Of a stretch of 64,000 nt of DNA, positions 1 through 11,559 are shown piece by piece (the stretch's first letter is position 1; each line of letters begins with the position of its first letter). A model generated the notes under the pieces. The model saw only the letters and a program-made list of their open reading frames with translations, did no database searches and was not told where the DNA came from. The translations under genes were made by a program, and so were the position numbers. The DNA is taken from contig OX375874.1 of assembly GCA_947359465.1 (NCBI GenBank), forward strand, positions 87,907,672 through 87,971,671. Reading direction: 5' to 3'. The DNA is from Metellina segmentata (Eukaryota; Arthropoda; Arachnida; Araneae; Tetragnathidae).

Positions 1-112
1 TCAAAATTACGTGGTGTTGTGCAATCTTTTCCTTAGGGGATTGATCCTGGACCGTCGTCAATACCCCGTTGTGTAGGTCTAGTGCGACATTAATTAAAAA
101 TTACCAATTACC
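1..112 (-). repeat. Dispersed retroposon family S, copy 1 (cut by window edge)
   Basis: This copy aligns, reverse complemented, with the retroposon at 28491-28628. They share the stretch around GGATTGATCC, the TCGTCAATA...CGTTGTGT block and the ATTACCAATTACC end. Other copies lie near 145, 10479, 30025, 46530 and 61165. The class is uncertain: it is short and one copy has a 12-bp target duplication, so it behaves like a SINE. Confidence 0.6.
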
Positions 113-144
113 ATAAAAACAGGGTAGGTAATATAATTTACGTC

Positions 145-305
145 TCATGGGAGAAACACAGCGGGCTATTTTTGACGGTTTGGTATCAATACTAGAAGGC
201 AAATATCTGACAATATCTGGTACCTACAGTCAGATGACGGTCCACTCTTGCACATCACTCCTCAAATGTCCTCACTCTACAGGACATTTGAGGCCACGAC
301 AGTTT
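145..305 (+). repeat. Retroposon family S, degraded copy 2
   Basis: An eroded copy in the opposite orientation to copy 1. Recognisable pieces are AACACAGCGGGCTAT, CAGTCAGATGACGG and the distal part with TGTCCTCACTCTACAGGACA, which is itself a small inverted repeat. Confidence 0.4.
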
Positions 306-384
306 TAATGTGAACCATCCCCCATGTACAAGACAGTGTGTGGTTGGATATAGTCTGGAACTCCCAACACTCCGGGTTTTAACC

Positions 385-562
385 TTTAGACTACGACCGG
401 CACACCAGTTGTACCTTGATCCCACCAAAATAGAATTTAGTCTACGGCCAGTATTGCGGTTGTACCTTGAAGGTTATAAGAATAGCGCCAAGAAAGAATT
501 CTGACTACGGCCGTTACAACAGTTGCATCTTGAAAGTTATAAGAATCGTGCCAAGAAAGAAT
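385..562. repeat. Degenerate tandem repeat, about 3 units of 62 bp
   Basis: Three imperfect units each contain GACTACGGCCG-like and GTTGTACCTTGA-like blocks followed by a GCCAAGAAAGAAT-like end. It directly precedes the Tc1 remnant. Confidence 0.55.
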
Positions 563-573
563 GGCCTCTGTTA

Positions 574-1087
574 CACTATCCTACAATAATGGACCTGAAA
601 TAATGACAATTACATTAGCAAAACCATCTGGGCATACTTTCGACAAGGTTTCTATACACAGCTATGGGTATTTGTGTCCATTCGTTTAGCAAGAATGTCG
701 CCAGCTCAGTTGTAGATTTCGGACGTGGTTCTCTGGTCCGTAAGCGTCGCTCTAACTCGTCCCACAAATTTTATATGGGGTTTAGGTCGGGACTCTGAGC
801 AGGCGAGGGAAGACGTTTTATATACACATCTTGATACCTCTACTTGACAGAGACAGCAACATTACATCGAGCGTTGTCGTCCTGGAAGTAACATTCGTCT
901 AATCCATAAAATTGCCAGAGCGTAGGAAGAACCCGATAGTCCAAAATGTTCATGTAGGCGTCGGGATTCAATTTATTAGGAACAACATGCAAAGGTCCTA
1001 GATACCATACCACGAAAATCACCCCCATACAAACAGTCGGGTTTTATGCAAATCCGCAGGCGTCCGGTCTATTATTGTAGAGTAGTG
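574..1087 (-). pseudogene. Tc1-like transposon, deletion derivative with transposase C-terminal remnant
   Basis: Inverted termini CACTATCCTACAATAATGG (left) and CACTACTCTACAATAATAG (right, reverse complement) bound 514 bp. The minus strand encodes part of a DD34E (Tc1/mariner) transposase: a GPLHVVP block, a DAYMNIL block, then YFQDDNARC, which corresponds to the second catalytic aspartate region. The N-terminal DNA-binding half is absent and the C-terminal part is frameshifted, so it is dead. The same family recurs at 33061-33630 and 55089-57390, with the same 5' half missing. All three may descend from one deletion derivative moved in trans. Confidence 0.8.
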
Positions 1088-2499
<1,412 letters not shown>

Positions 2500-4230
2500 A
2501 GTGATAAACCCAGTGTCATTGGTGGGTTGCTTGGGGGTTTGGCGGAGCATGGGCCAAACTTGGCCGAACTGCACCAGGCAATGTCCAGTTGGGAAGGTAA
2601 AAAAAAAAGAGGAAAATATAGAAGGATTGGGGAACAGAGTAGTTAGTTGAAAGCAGAAAAGATCGCTGCTGTGTATTTCAGGAGCAAGTTCCCAGTGTTT
2701 GGTAAAGACAGTTAACATTTTTTGCTGTAGAATTGGTGGGTTGTGGCGCAAGAGCCAAACTGTTCAAAAAACAAGGAAGCGTCCTGTTGGGAAGGTCTTA
2801 AAAGGTAAAAATAGAGAAGGATTGGGGAACAGACTAGGTGGTTGAGGGCAGAAAAAATCGCTTCTATGTATTCCAGGAGCAAGTTCCCAGTGTTTGGTAA
2901 AGACAGTAAACATTTTTTGCTGTAGAATTGGTGGGTTGTTTGGGGGATTGGTGGCGCAAGAGAAAACTTGGCCAAACTGCTCCAAAAACAATGAAGCGTC
3001 CAGTTGGGAAGGTCGTAAAAGGGAAAATTAAGAAGGATTGGGGAACAGACTAGGTGGTTGAAAGCAGAAAAGATCGCTGCTGTGTATTCCAGGAGCAAGT
3101 TCCCAGTGTTTGGTAAAGACAGTAAACATTTTTTGTTGTAGAATTGGTGGGTTGTTTGGGGGATTGAGGCGCAAAAGCCAAACTTGGCCAAACTGCTCCA
3201 AAAACAAGGAAGCGTCCAGTTTGGAAGGTCGTAAAAGGGAAAATTAAGAAGGATTGGGGAACAGACTAAGTGCTTGGCAGAAAAAATCGCTTCTGTGTAT
3301 TCCAGGAGCAAGTTCCCAGGGGTTACTAAAGACAGTAAACATTTTTTGCTGTAGAATTAGTGGGTTGTTTGGGGGATTGGTGGAGCAAGAGAAAACTTGG
3401 CCAAACTGCTCCAAAAACAAGGAAGCGTCCAGTTGGGAAGGTCGTAAAAGGTAAAAATAAAGAAGGATTGGGGAACAGACTAGCTGGTTGAGGGCAGAAA
3501 AATTGCTTCTATGTATTCCAGGAGCAAGTTCCCAGTGTTTGGTAAACACAGTAAACATTTTTTGCTGTAGAATTGGTGGGTTGTTTGGGGGATTGGTGGC
3601 GAAAGAGAAAACTTGGCCAAACTGCTCCAAAAACAATGAAGCGTCCAGTTGTGAAGGTCGTAAAAGGGAAAAATAAAGAAGGATTGGTGAACAGACTAGC
3701 TGGTTGAGGGCAGAAAAATTGCTTCTATGTATTCCAGGAGCAAGTTCCCAGTGTTTGGTAAAGACAGTAAACATTTTTTGCTGTAGAATTGATGGGTTGT
3801 TTGGGGGATTGGTGGCGCAAGAGAAAACTTGGCCAAACTGCTCCAAAAACAATGAAGCGTCCAGTTGTGAAGGTCGTAAAAGGGAAAATTTAGAAGGATT
3901 GGGGAACAGACTAGGTGGTTGAAGGCAGAAAAAATCGCTTCTGTGTATTCCAGGAGCAAGTTCCCAGTGTTTGGTAAAGACAGTAAACATTTTTTTGCTG
4001 TAGAATTGGTGGGTTGTTTGGGGGATTGGTGGCGCAGGAGCCAAACTTGGCCAAACTGCTCCAAACACAAAGAAGCGTCCAGTTGGGAAGGTTGTGAAAG
4101 GGAAAAATAAAGAAGGATTGGGGAACGGAGTAGGTGATTGAAAGCAGAAAAGATCGCTGGGGTGTATTCCAGGAACAAGTTCCCAGTGTTTGATAAAGAC
4201 AGTAAACATTTTTTGTAGTAGAATTTTGAA
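2500..4230. repeat. Tandem array of about 216-bp monomers, 8 units
   Basis: The block GCAGAAAA-ATCGCT recurs at 2653, 2848, 3064, 3277, 3494, 3710, 3925 and 4144, giving spacings of 195, 216, 213, 217, 216, 215 and 219. Each unit contains TTCCAGGAGCAAGTTCCCAG, ACAGTAAACATTTTTTGCTG and a TGGCGCAAGAG...TTGGCCAAACTGCTCC part. That last part resembles the SINE-like repeat at 6025, 6410 and 31240. A period near 216 (72 codons) leaves frames open, so the long minus-strand frame at 3244-4209 is a by-product rather than a gene. Confidence 0.93.
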
Positions 4231-4530
4231 AGTTTTTCACATTGAAAAGAAAAATCTGGGAAATCGGAAAATTAATGGTTCGACCTCTGGATGGTTGGTG
4301 TCTACGCACGTTCTGACATCACGTTGCTGGTTATCGTAGCTAGTGATTCTCTTCGCTGATCTATTCGTGAGCCAATCGCACATAAGTTAATATTTGGAAT
4401 AAATGGTGCAAGTGAGGCGGAAGCGAATTCAGAAAAGGTGGAGCACTAAACAGTACATACTGACTAGAACCTAATCGCGTATAACAAAAAAGGACTACGT
4501 TATTAGATACTTATGTCTTGTTCCTGCCAT
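4231..4530. other. Unique DNA, nothing recognised
   Basis: No gene or repeat family is identified between the 216-bp array and the TIR element. Confidence 0.4.
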
Positions 4531-5946
4531 GGTACAGCTTCAGTCTGCGTTTATAGCAGTGACAACGGTCTTTATTTGACACATTTTAGTGGTGAGTTAT
4601 GGCAGGTTAAGGACACCAAACTGTAATACGGTAAATTCGTTTATTTCGTTTCTTACCTCGGCACCCGGAAAGTTTAACTTTTCCTTTTGAATGTTCTAGA
4701 ATGTTCTTTCAAAATCCTTTAAACTGTCGTTCGATTTCATTGGTTCGTTTGAAGTTTTTTCTATGAGTCCATTGGTTATTTTCATTTTAAACTATCCTTT
4801 GATTTCATTGATTCTTTTAAAATTTTTTCCTTTGATTTCATTGATATATTTAATGGTTTTTCGCAAGTTGTGAAATTTTCTTTCATTGTAATTTATGTTA
4901 TAGTACAGTGCTGGAAACAGCAACACTCTACGTTTATGAGCAATGGCAACGGCCTTGTCGATTGTTTTGGCGAACTTCTAAAGTCGCCAAGGAAAGAATT
5001 AGTTCCTAATTCTTTTTCTGTCACATTTTTTTTTCTTTTTACAGCACACTTTTTAAAAACATTTCAGAACGTTTTAAAAAGTATATTTAAAAAAAACTTT
5101 CACAATAAGTAATAAGCTTAAGCACATATAAAAACACATTTGTGAACCAGCAGAGAAACTAAGCTACGAATGTTGGGTAAGAATACCCTGAAACTTATCA
5201 ATTACACTAAATATAGTGGGCATGTTGAAAAAGAAAAAAATTTACAAGAAAGAAAAGAAAAAAAGCAAGGTGTAATACAACCTGATAACGTCAGAATTCT
5301 TTCGTAAAAAAATAATGAACACAAAAATAGTCAAAAAACCGAAACCCTTTATCCTTTCGTGAAAACTAAATTCTTACAAAATAAAAATTCCACAACTGTC
5401 AAACTACAAATAAATGGACCAATGGTAACACAGAAAACGATTTAAAAGGATCAATGTAATCAATGGATATTATAAAAACAAAATAACTAATTGAAGGAAA
5501 GAAAAAATTTCAAACGAATCAATGAAATCAAACGACTTTAACGGATTTTGGAAGAACTTTTTAGAATATTCAAAATGAAAGTTTCAGTTTGCCGAGGTTG
5601 CCATGAAAACCACAAAAGACGTAACAAAGATGGGTTGCCTTAATTTATCGTAAGTCGCCACTAGAAGTGAGCCAAAAAATCGCCAAGCCATTGCCATCAC
5701 TCATAAACGTAGAGTGTAGCTGTACCCAGTGCTGTCGTCTGTGGTTGTTCTATTTTATTTATTTTTTAATTACATATGCAATATATTTTTCTAAACGTTT
5801 ACAAATGTGTTTCTGAAGATTGTTACTTTCCGTTGCAACAAGAAAACGATTTTTGAAATAATTATTTCCCTGGTGACAGAAGAAGTGCGCAAAAAAAGCG
5901 CGTCAAGGTCGTTACCAACGCGATAAACGTAGACTGAAGCTGTACC
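4531..5946. mobile_element. TIR element family M, outer copy, interrupted by a second copy
   Basis: The left end GGTACAGCTTCAGTCTGCG and the right end (reverse complement) GGTACAGCTTCAGTCTACG form an inverted pair 1.4 kb apart. TGCCAT lies next to both ends. The body, including the CTCGG...TTGATTTCATTGG stretches, resembles that of the inner copy, so both belong to one family. No transposase is seen, so it is non-autonomous (MITE-like). Confidence 0.75.
4914..5726. mobile_element. TIR element family M, inner copy with 8-bp direct repeat
   Basis: The element runs from GAAACAGCAACACTCTACG to CGTAGAGTGTAGCTGTACC. It is flanked by the 8-bp direct repeat CAGTGCTG at 4906-4913 and 5727-5734, which is a credible target-site duplication of the length hAT elements make. 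It sits inside the outer copy of the same family. A further copy is at 24980-25769. No coding capacity is seen. Confidence 0.8.
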
Positions 5947-6024
5947 GTGCCATTATATCTCATGCTGAAATAAATCTCTTTGTTAAGTTTTTCAAAAACT
6001 TGCCTTGTCAGATTCTTCTGGACC

Positions 6025-6340
6025 TCAGTTGTCCACAGTTGACTTTGCGATATGTGGCGCAGGGGCCATATTAAACCAAGCAGCACCAGACACGAGACAA
6101 TGTTAGGTAATTCTCAAAAGAAAACATGGGTAGAAGTAGAGAAAGATCGCTTGGACATCCTGGAGTCACGACCCCCATGTTTACCATCGGCAGTAAGCTT
6201 CACGGGAAAGGAAAAGATCACTAGAGTATCTCGGGTCCTTGAAGCCCGTACATACCTACAGGGGTGTGTCCCTGAGAGCCCGTATCATTGGAGTTATACC
6301 TATATTTCGCTCAAGAAACAGAAATTACGAAAAATGTAAG
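6025..6340 (+). repeat. SINE-like repeat family T, copy without expansion
   Basis: It contains GTGGCGCAGGGGCCATATTA, then CAGACACGAGACAATG, then one CATGTTTACC unit, then TCACGGGAAAGG and GAAGCCCGTACATACC. The next copy, at 6410-7010, has the same order but carries about 16 tandem units at the CATGTTTACC position. A third relative is at 31240-31560. Confidence 0.6.
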
Positions 6341-6409
6341 CAGAGGCTGAGAGCGTGAGTATGCAAAAATGAATTACAATGATGTTAGCATGTTTATATT
6401 TAGTAATGA

Positions 6410-7010
6410 ATGGTCGGTTTGAAGTTTTATAGTGCCAGGACCCTATTTGGCCGAGATGTGCAAATCACAAGGCAATGTCAAGTAATTGTGAAAAGAAAGG
6501 ATGGAGAAAGTAGAAATAGATCGCTTGAGTTGAGACATACTGGGGTTGCGACACCCCATGTTTACCAGAGACAGTAAACCCAGATTTACCAGAGAGACAG
6601 TAATCCCATGTTTACCAGAGACAGTAAACCCATGGACAGTAAATACATGTTTTCCAGAGACAGTAAATCCATGTTTACTGGATGCAGTAAATCTATGTTT
6701 ACCAGAGAAAGTTATCCCATGTTTACTGGATGCAGTAAATCTATGTTTACCAGAGAAAGTTATCCCATGTTTACCAGAGATAGAAAATACTTGTTTTCTA
6801 GAGACAGTAAACCCATGTTTACCAGAGACATAATTATCATGTTTACAAGAGACAGTAAACCCATGTTTACCAGAGACAGTAAACCCATGTTTACCAGAGA
6901 CAGTAAACTCATGTTTACCAGATGCAGTAAACCACGCGGGAAAAGAATAGAACACTAGTGTAGCTGGGTTCGTGAAGCCCGTACACACCTAAAGCAGATG
7001 TGCACTGAGG
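6410..7010 (+). repeat. SINE-like repeat family T, copy carrying a minisatellite expansion
   Basis: Flanking halves match the copy at 6025-6340: GTGCCAGGACCC, then AATCACAAGGCAATGTCAAG on the left, and GCGGGAAAAGAATAGAACAC with GAAGCCCGTACACACC on the right. The middle is replaced by the 24-bp array at 6558-6937. Confidence 0.6.
6558..6937. repeat. 24-bp minisatellite, about 16 units
   Basis: The unit is CATGTTTACCAGAGACAGTAAACC with point variants. The unit length keeps frames open on both strands, which explains the spurious reading frames here. Confidence 0.95.
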
Positions 7011-7826
7011 GTAGTAATTATTGTCAGCAGTATTAACTCTCCACACAAGTGGTCTCGTTCATCAAGATCTGACCAATTTCGTTAATGACGGTATACACTA
7101 TATGGACACTACATACCTTTAGGAAAAAGTGCTTTATTATTCTATTCAGGCCCTTCTTTTTTCTTGTATTGCAGATGAGAAGGACGCAAATATTTGAAAT
7201 TGTTTGATTAATAGCTTTAAAAATAGCTGAAACGTTGAGCTCATGGTGCAAATGCAAATATATTTTACAAGCCATGTACTAAAATGTGTTTATATTGCAA
7301 GTAAAAAAAATGGTTGGTTGTGTCAAGGACAGAAACCGTATTTTGACGCGAATATTAGGATCTGAGGCTGGATTGGACAGTAAATGAAGCCGACAGAAGG
7401 AAGTTAGATTGTTTATTTTGAATATTGAACCATTAATTCACAGTTTGAACCATTAAAGTTCAGTTTGATGTTACTATCCCTGCAATCCAAAGAAAATAGA
7501 ATTCTGGCCCAAAACTCGTAGCACCGTAGAATTCCAACAAATTATGGACCTCCTCCCCACTGCCATTGCACCTGCGCACTTGATCCAAAGGTCATGTCAA
7601 GTATGGACATCCTATAGTATCTTTCCTATAATTATCGCTCAATGTTAGTTCTGAAATCGTAATCAGTTGCAAGCAAAAAAATATGCTGCTGAACTTTTTA
7701 TGCATGTCCCAATTTCACGTGACAGTAAATCCATAATTTATTTCCCCAATGTTCCGATTTTAAAGACGTACTCACGTCAAAATATAAACAAATATATGTA
7801 TATGCTATCGCTAGAGCTCGAAAGCC
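7011..7826. other. Unique AT-rich DNA
   Basis: No gene, structural RNA or repeat family recognised. Confidence 0.4.
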
Positions 7827-7939
7827 GTTAATGTGCACATTACGTAGCTGATCTGCAGATTAACCGATTTGCTCCGTTAACGTGCGGAATCAAGAGTTTT
7901 CCCGCATTTGACCTAGGTAATGTGCACATTAACGGCTTC
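7827..7939. mobile_element. 113-bp inverted-repeat unit, probable transposon terminus
   Basis: It begins GCCGTTAATGTGCACATTAC and ends with the exact inverse, GTAATGTGCACATTAACGGC. A truncated copy of the same unit, inverted, lies at 24886-24979. Because a KRBA2-like coding start follows within 250 bp and related GGTAAT(G/T)TGCA motifs follow it at 8450, I read this as the terminal region of that transposon. It could instead be an independent tiny MITE. Confidence 0.6.
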
Positions 7940-8187
7940 CATATCGTTAAAGTTCAAAAGTTTGTTTCACTCATTTCCTTTCCCTACACCTTCCAACTCT
8001 TCCTCCACTTTTAGTTTTAGTTTGGTTTCGCCAGCGTCGTGTCGTCGCCGTTTGTTTTTATTTCTCATAATTTGCGTCGGCTGCCAGTGCGTAGCATAGC
8101 TAATTCTGTTTTCAAATTCGTTTCTGCCTGTTTGCGCGTGAATTTGTGTCGTGATTTTTTTAAAAGCAGATAAATTTAACTCCTAGT

Positions 8188-8445
8188 ATGCAAGCAAGCA
8201 CCGAATTGGTGAGTAAAATGAAGAAAAGATTCTTAGCAAACCTCTTTAGCGAAGATTTAAAATATAATAGTGTTTTAATGACAAAACGAAAGTATGATTC
8301 GATAATTGAAGATGTAAAGCGAATAAAAGTTTCCAAGAAAAAAGAATCATCTCGAGATTATCAAATAATTCAAAGGTATAATGTGTTGACTGTACGTTCC
8401 TTTTGTTCCAGCAAAGATCTTATTTTCACTTTAACGAGTGCCTAG
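8188..8445 (+). pseudogene. KRBA2-like transposon protein, N-terminal fragment
   Basis: An 85-residue frame with charged, helical composition: an MKKRFLANLF start, then KRKYDSIIEDVKRIK, then DYQIIQRYNVLTV. From general knowledge this pattern (KY..II..VK..K, then RYdVl) is the N-terminal part of the KRAB-A-domain-2-like proteins that are abundant in arthropod genomes and derive from an integrase-bearing transposon. The integrase core that should follow is absent; the frame stops after TLTSA. A plausible leader of 5'-UTR type precedes it. The recognition rests on motif memory, so confidence is moderate. Confidence 0.5.
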
Positions 8446-8490
8446 TAGGTAATGTGCAGATTATCTAGGTAATTTGCAGATGTGAATAAT
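8446..8490. other. GGTAATGTGCAGATTA-type motifs next to the KRBA2 fragment
   Basis: Two motifs, GGTAATGTGCAGATTA and GGTAATTTGCAGATG, echo the inverted-repeat unit at 7827-7939. They may be subterminal binding sites of the same transposon. Confidence 0.4.
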
Positions 8491-10339
8491 AGAGTATTTA
8501 GGTTGGGTATGTCTATTTTTCTAAATAAAATTAATACTAAGAGAAAACGATATTTTAGGTTAATCTCATACGTAATGAAAGGTGGTCGAAATAATAGATG
8601 ATCGTGCGTTATACGATGCTAAATATTTAGACCATTTATATCGAGATATCTGCTTATAATTAGTGATATAGTACGTAACATATTTCGAACAACTAAGCGT
8701 TTAGAATATTTTTACGTAAGGAAAAAAAACATGTCAAAAAAAATCTTAGTTGTCAAATAACTGAAAGGAATAAATTGTGCTAAGTTGTTCTTGGGATGAA
8801 TTATTCGCATAAAATCACGACTGCTGTATCCGTAATGGAAATAAATGTTTTACGTAATATTCAAGGGTTTACTTGGTTTTACTAGTGTTATATTTTCGTT
8901 TCTCCATACTACTTGAACAAATTCCAAGTAACTAAGAATAGCTTTCCATGATTAAATTTTTAACATCCTCACGAAATACACATTCTTTCATTTAGAATAA
9001 AGCATTCTTTAAACGCAAACAACAATAAAAAGTATGTATTTAAAAGGAGATTAAAAACTCCGTTCGAGAATACGAAGTTTCCTCTTTAAAGATAACACAT
9101 TACCTACAGAAAATAATAATTACATTTCTAACAAGCATTTCAAACTTTTTTGTTGCGTCTAATTTACCGAAAGCGCATGAAAATCTTCACAATAGGATGT
9201 ATTTTGTTTCTTTTAAAGCAGATCAAACTTCAAGGAAAGAAAAAAATAGATGTATCGTCAGTCATTAACCGTAAAAAGTTCTGAAAATGATGTCTCAAAT
9301 TGCCTCGGGAAGTAATTATACGCTGATGTTACGCTTAATTATTCTCGGATTTGAAAAAAATCTACAATTCGATGCTTCTGAGGAGGTTTCTGAAAGCATC
9401 GAGTTGGAAGAATAGTCGTTAGTCATTAATTGAAAAAGTTGTAAGATGAAACGATTTTTCGAGAGGTTTGAAATTTGAAATGAATGGAAGATTCGCGCGA
9501 TAAAAATGTATTCTTTGTTTGAAAAACAGAAACAGCCATTCAAATTATTGAATGAAAAGCTTTGATTTTTTTTCTCCGAAAGGTATTTAAATTTTGAAAA
9601 TGTATTACAGTTTCAGGTAAAAATATTTGTTTCCTTAATTATAGAATATGCGTTTAATCCTTGCAAATAAATTTGTATGCATTAAAAAACACAACTGGAT
9701 AGCAAAATTTTATATTAAATAATTAATGAAAAATATTTCTACTGGTAAAATGTGTAATATAAAGCAGAGTTGGCGTTTGTCTCTGCCTGCCTGTTCTCTA
9801 TGAAAAACTACTCAATTTGTCCAGTCCATACCAAATTTGGCAAACTTATACTTTGGAACCTTACGGGTACGATAGGCGAATTCTTAACCTTAATTCTATT
9901 TGTCCTAGGTGTGCAGATGGGTCCAAAAACAGTTAGAAATTGCTATAGAAATGACATTGAGTATCAAACGGTTGAGGTAAAAATAAAAATGATTCAAGGG
10001 TAAATTATTATTTTTACAAAAGCGAATTAAGTTTGTGCTGCCGAGAGCAAAGGAGACGGCTTTACTTCTATTGTTCTGAATTAGATTACAGTGAAAACAG
10101 AAGAAAAAAATTACATACATAAGACATAGTATTTTGGGTGCAAAGGATCCTAGTAAACTTTTCCAACTTTCTAGCGCATGCTCTCAAATTTTATGGATGA
10201 ATTAATTGATAAATATAACTGTGTTTATCGTCTGAGCGTGCTCCAAATTCATTAGCCCGTTGAACGACAAGACTCGCTATCTACCAATCAAAAAGCGAAT
10301 AAATCTGAAAAAGACCGAATTTTTTTCTTTTCTATTAGA
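8491..10339. other. Unique AT-rich DNA
   Basis: No gene recognised. The minus-strand frame at 9316-9543 and the plus-strand frame at 9770-10003 have no family signal that I can see. Confidence 0.4.
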
Positions 10340-10460
10340 CTAGGGGGCTCTGCCCTCTGTTCGCTATCGTTCGTCAACCCCCGATGATTTCTACACAATC
10401 ATATTTATTTCGCTTCGCGAACTATACTTTTCAAAAATATGGATTGCTTCACAATCCATC
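10340..10460. repeat. Cluster of small hairpins, probable Helitron 3' region
   Basis: GGGGGCTCTGCCCTC, TTCGCTTCGCGAA and ATGGATTGCTTCACAATCCAT are three short inverted repeats in 120 bp. The first lies directly beside CTAG and is the candidate terminal hairpin. Confidence 0.5.
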
Positions 10461-10478
10461 CCTATTTGGATCGCTGCT

Positions 10479-10515
10479 GGATTGATCCCGGACCTCTAGT
10501 ACGACATTAATTGAA
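10479..10515 (-). repeat. Retroposon family S, fragment
   Basis: GGATTGATCCCGGACC and AGTACGACATTAATTGA match the family at 28491-28628 (reverse complement). Confidence 0.5.
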
Positions 10516-10911
10516 GGTTCCCGTCCCATTGCGATATTTGTCTCATGCTCCAGAGTAACGGAAAATTGCCTACTTTTTTTACGAGATTAGCAGATCCGTA
10601 TATAAGCCGACCCCAGTACGTTAGAACGTTAGAAAACGTTCCAAAAATGATCGGCTTGTACACGGAAATATACGGCAAAAAGAAACAAAATGTTTTAAAA
10701 AATGTCAAGAACAAAACAGCTCATTTCCACATCAAAAATGAAATATTTTAGCATAACATAAACTCAGAGGAAATCTCATCATAATTTTAATTTTATCACC
10801 AGGAATGAAAAAAGACATCTTTTTGATGAGTAAAAAATTGGTTTAAATGAAAATATTCTTAAAACAGTTAAAACAAATTCCAATAAAATACATAATGTTG
10901 TTTAAATTGTA

Positions 10912-11152
10912 CTACTTTAGAGCATCTTTGAAAATAATGTTTTTAATGCTACATACTTTACTCTGGATTCTTATGCCAGCTCTAGATTTTGCTCTTGACA
11001 ATGCTACATACAATCAACCATGCAAAAAAATTGCGCTTTCATCATTAATAATGAGCGTCTTATTGATGGCCATGGCAAAAGCTAATCTTACTTTTAATTG
11101 TAATCTTTTCAATACAAATGTCATATCTGCATAATTTTTTAAATCTGTAGTT
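10912..11152 (-). pseudogene. Helitron helicase C-terminus (separated fragment)
   Basis: One minus-strand frame reads TDLKNYADMTFVLKR, then LAFAMAINK, then LYVALSRAKSR, then GIRIQS and NIIFKDALK before a natural stop at 10912. From knowledge of Helitron proteins this is the end of the Pif1-type helicase: the xFVLKR block, the AFAMTINKSQGQ motif VI region (eroded here after INK) and the YVALSR motif. One in-frame TGA precedes LYVALSR. The sequence continues exactly from the residues RIPLT at 22409 on the far side of the insertion, so this and the 22409-24886 fragment were once a single gene. Confidence 0.85.
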
Positions 11153-11431
11153 ATGCGTGTTTAAGAAAATCAAGTCCGAAAACTGCTCCTGTGGTGAAAT
11201 TGGCACACCTCTACATTACATCACAGTTTGCCCCCTTACAGCCTCATGGCATATGAGAACACCTGCCGACCACCTTAAAATTACATGGCTCAGGAACATT
11301 ACATGCAACAAGGGCTCGAGGGTTAAAATTATTAACATGGTGAGATTCATTGAAAATCATCAGGACTTGATTATCCTAAGAAAAACGAACTTTTTTTCTC
11401 ACCTTGCATGATGTATATATATATATATATA
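11153..11431 (+). pseudogene. LINE-tail retroposon copy A, left part (RT C-terminal coding)
   Basis: The frame has FKKIKSENCSCGEIGTPLHY, then CPLT, then NKGSRVKIINMVRF. The Cys-x-Cys-Gly...His...Cys pattern after a reverse transcriptase/RNase H is typical of the C-terminal end of R1/Jockey/I-type arthropod LINE ORF2 proteins. The copy starts at GTTTAAGAAAATCAAGTC, as does copy B at 40029. Its 3' UTR continues at 22194-22408 after the palindrome. A GTTA repeat flanks the whole insertion (11148-11151 and around 22405-22410), consistent with a short target duplication in the Helitron gene. Confidence 0.75.
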
Positions 11432-11461
11432 AGTAGTGGAAATATGGGGCTTCACCGACAG

Positions 11462-11490
11462 CCGGCGCAACCCGCAACCGGTTGCGCCGG
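11462..11490. repeat. Terminal GC-rich hairpin, left end of palindrome
   Basis: CCGGCGCAACC pairs with GGTTGCGCCGG across a 7-nt loop, an 11-bp perfect stem 30 bp from the element end. Two GGAAGGTTTTAAGCC direct repeats follow at about 11489 and 11525. This GC-rich 100 bp contrasts sharply with the AT-rich interior. Confidence 0.9.
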
Positions 11491-11559
11491 AAGGTTTTAA
11501 GCCAATCGGTTGCGGCGGTGGGGGGAAGGTTTTAAGCCGGTCGCTAGATAGGAATGAGA

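Noticed and set aside
3244..4209. 321-codon minus-strand frame
   Set aside because: It lies wholly inside the 216-bp tandem array and is open because the period is near a multiple of three. Parallel frames exist in other registers and on the other strand.
6443..6988. 181-codon minus-strand frame with GKHGFTVS repeats
   Set aside because: Translation of the 24-bp minisatellite, open on both strands.
2500..7000. CRISPR array
   Set aside because: Repeats are contiguous tandem units without unique spacers, in a eukaryotic genome.
9316..9543. 75-codon minus-strand frame
   Set aside because: No recognisable motif, no neighbours of the same kind, and length within chance expectation.
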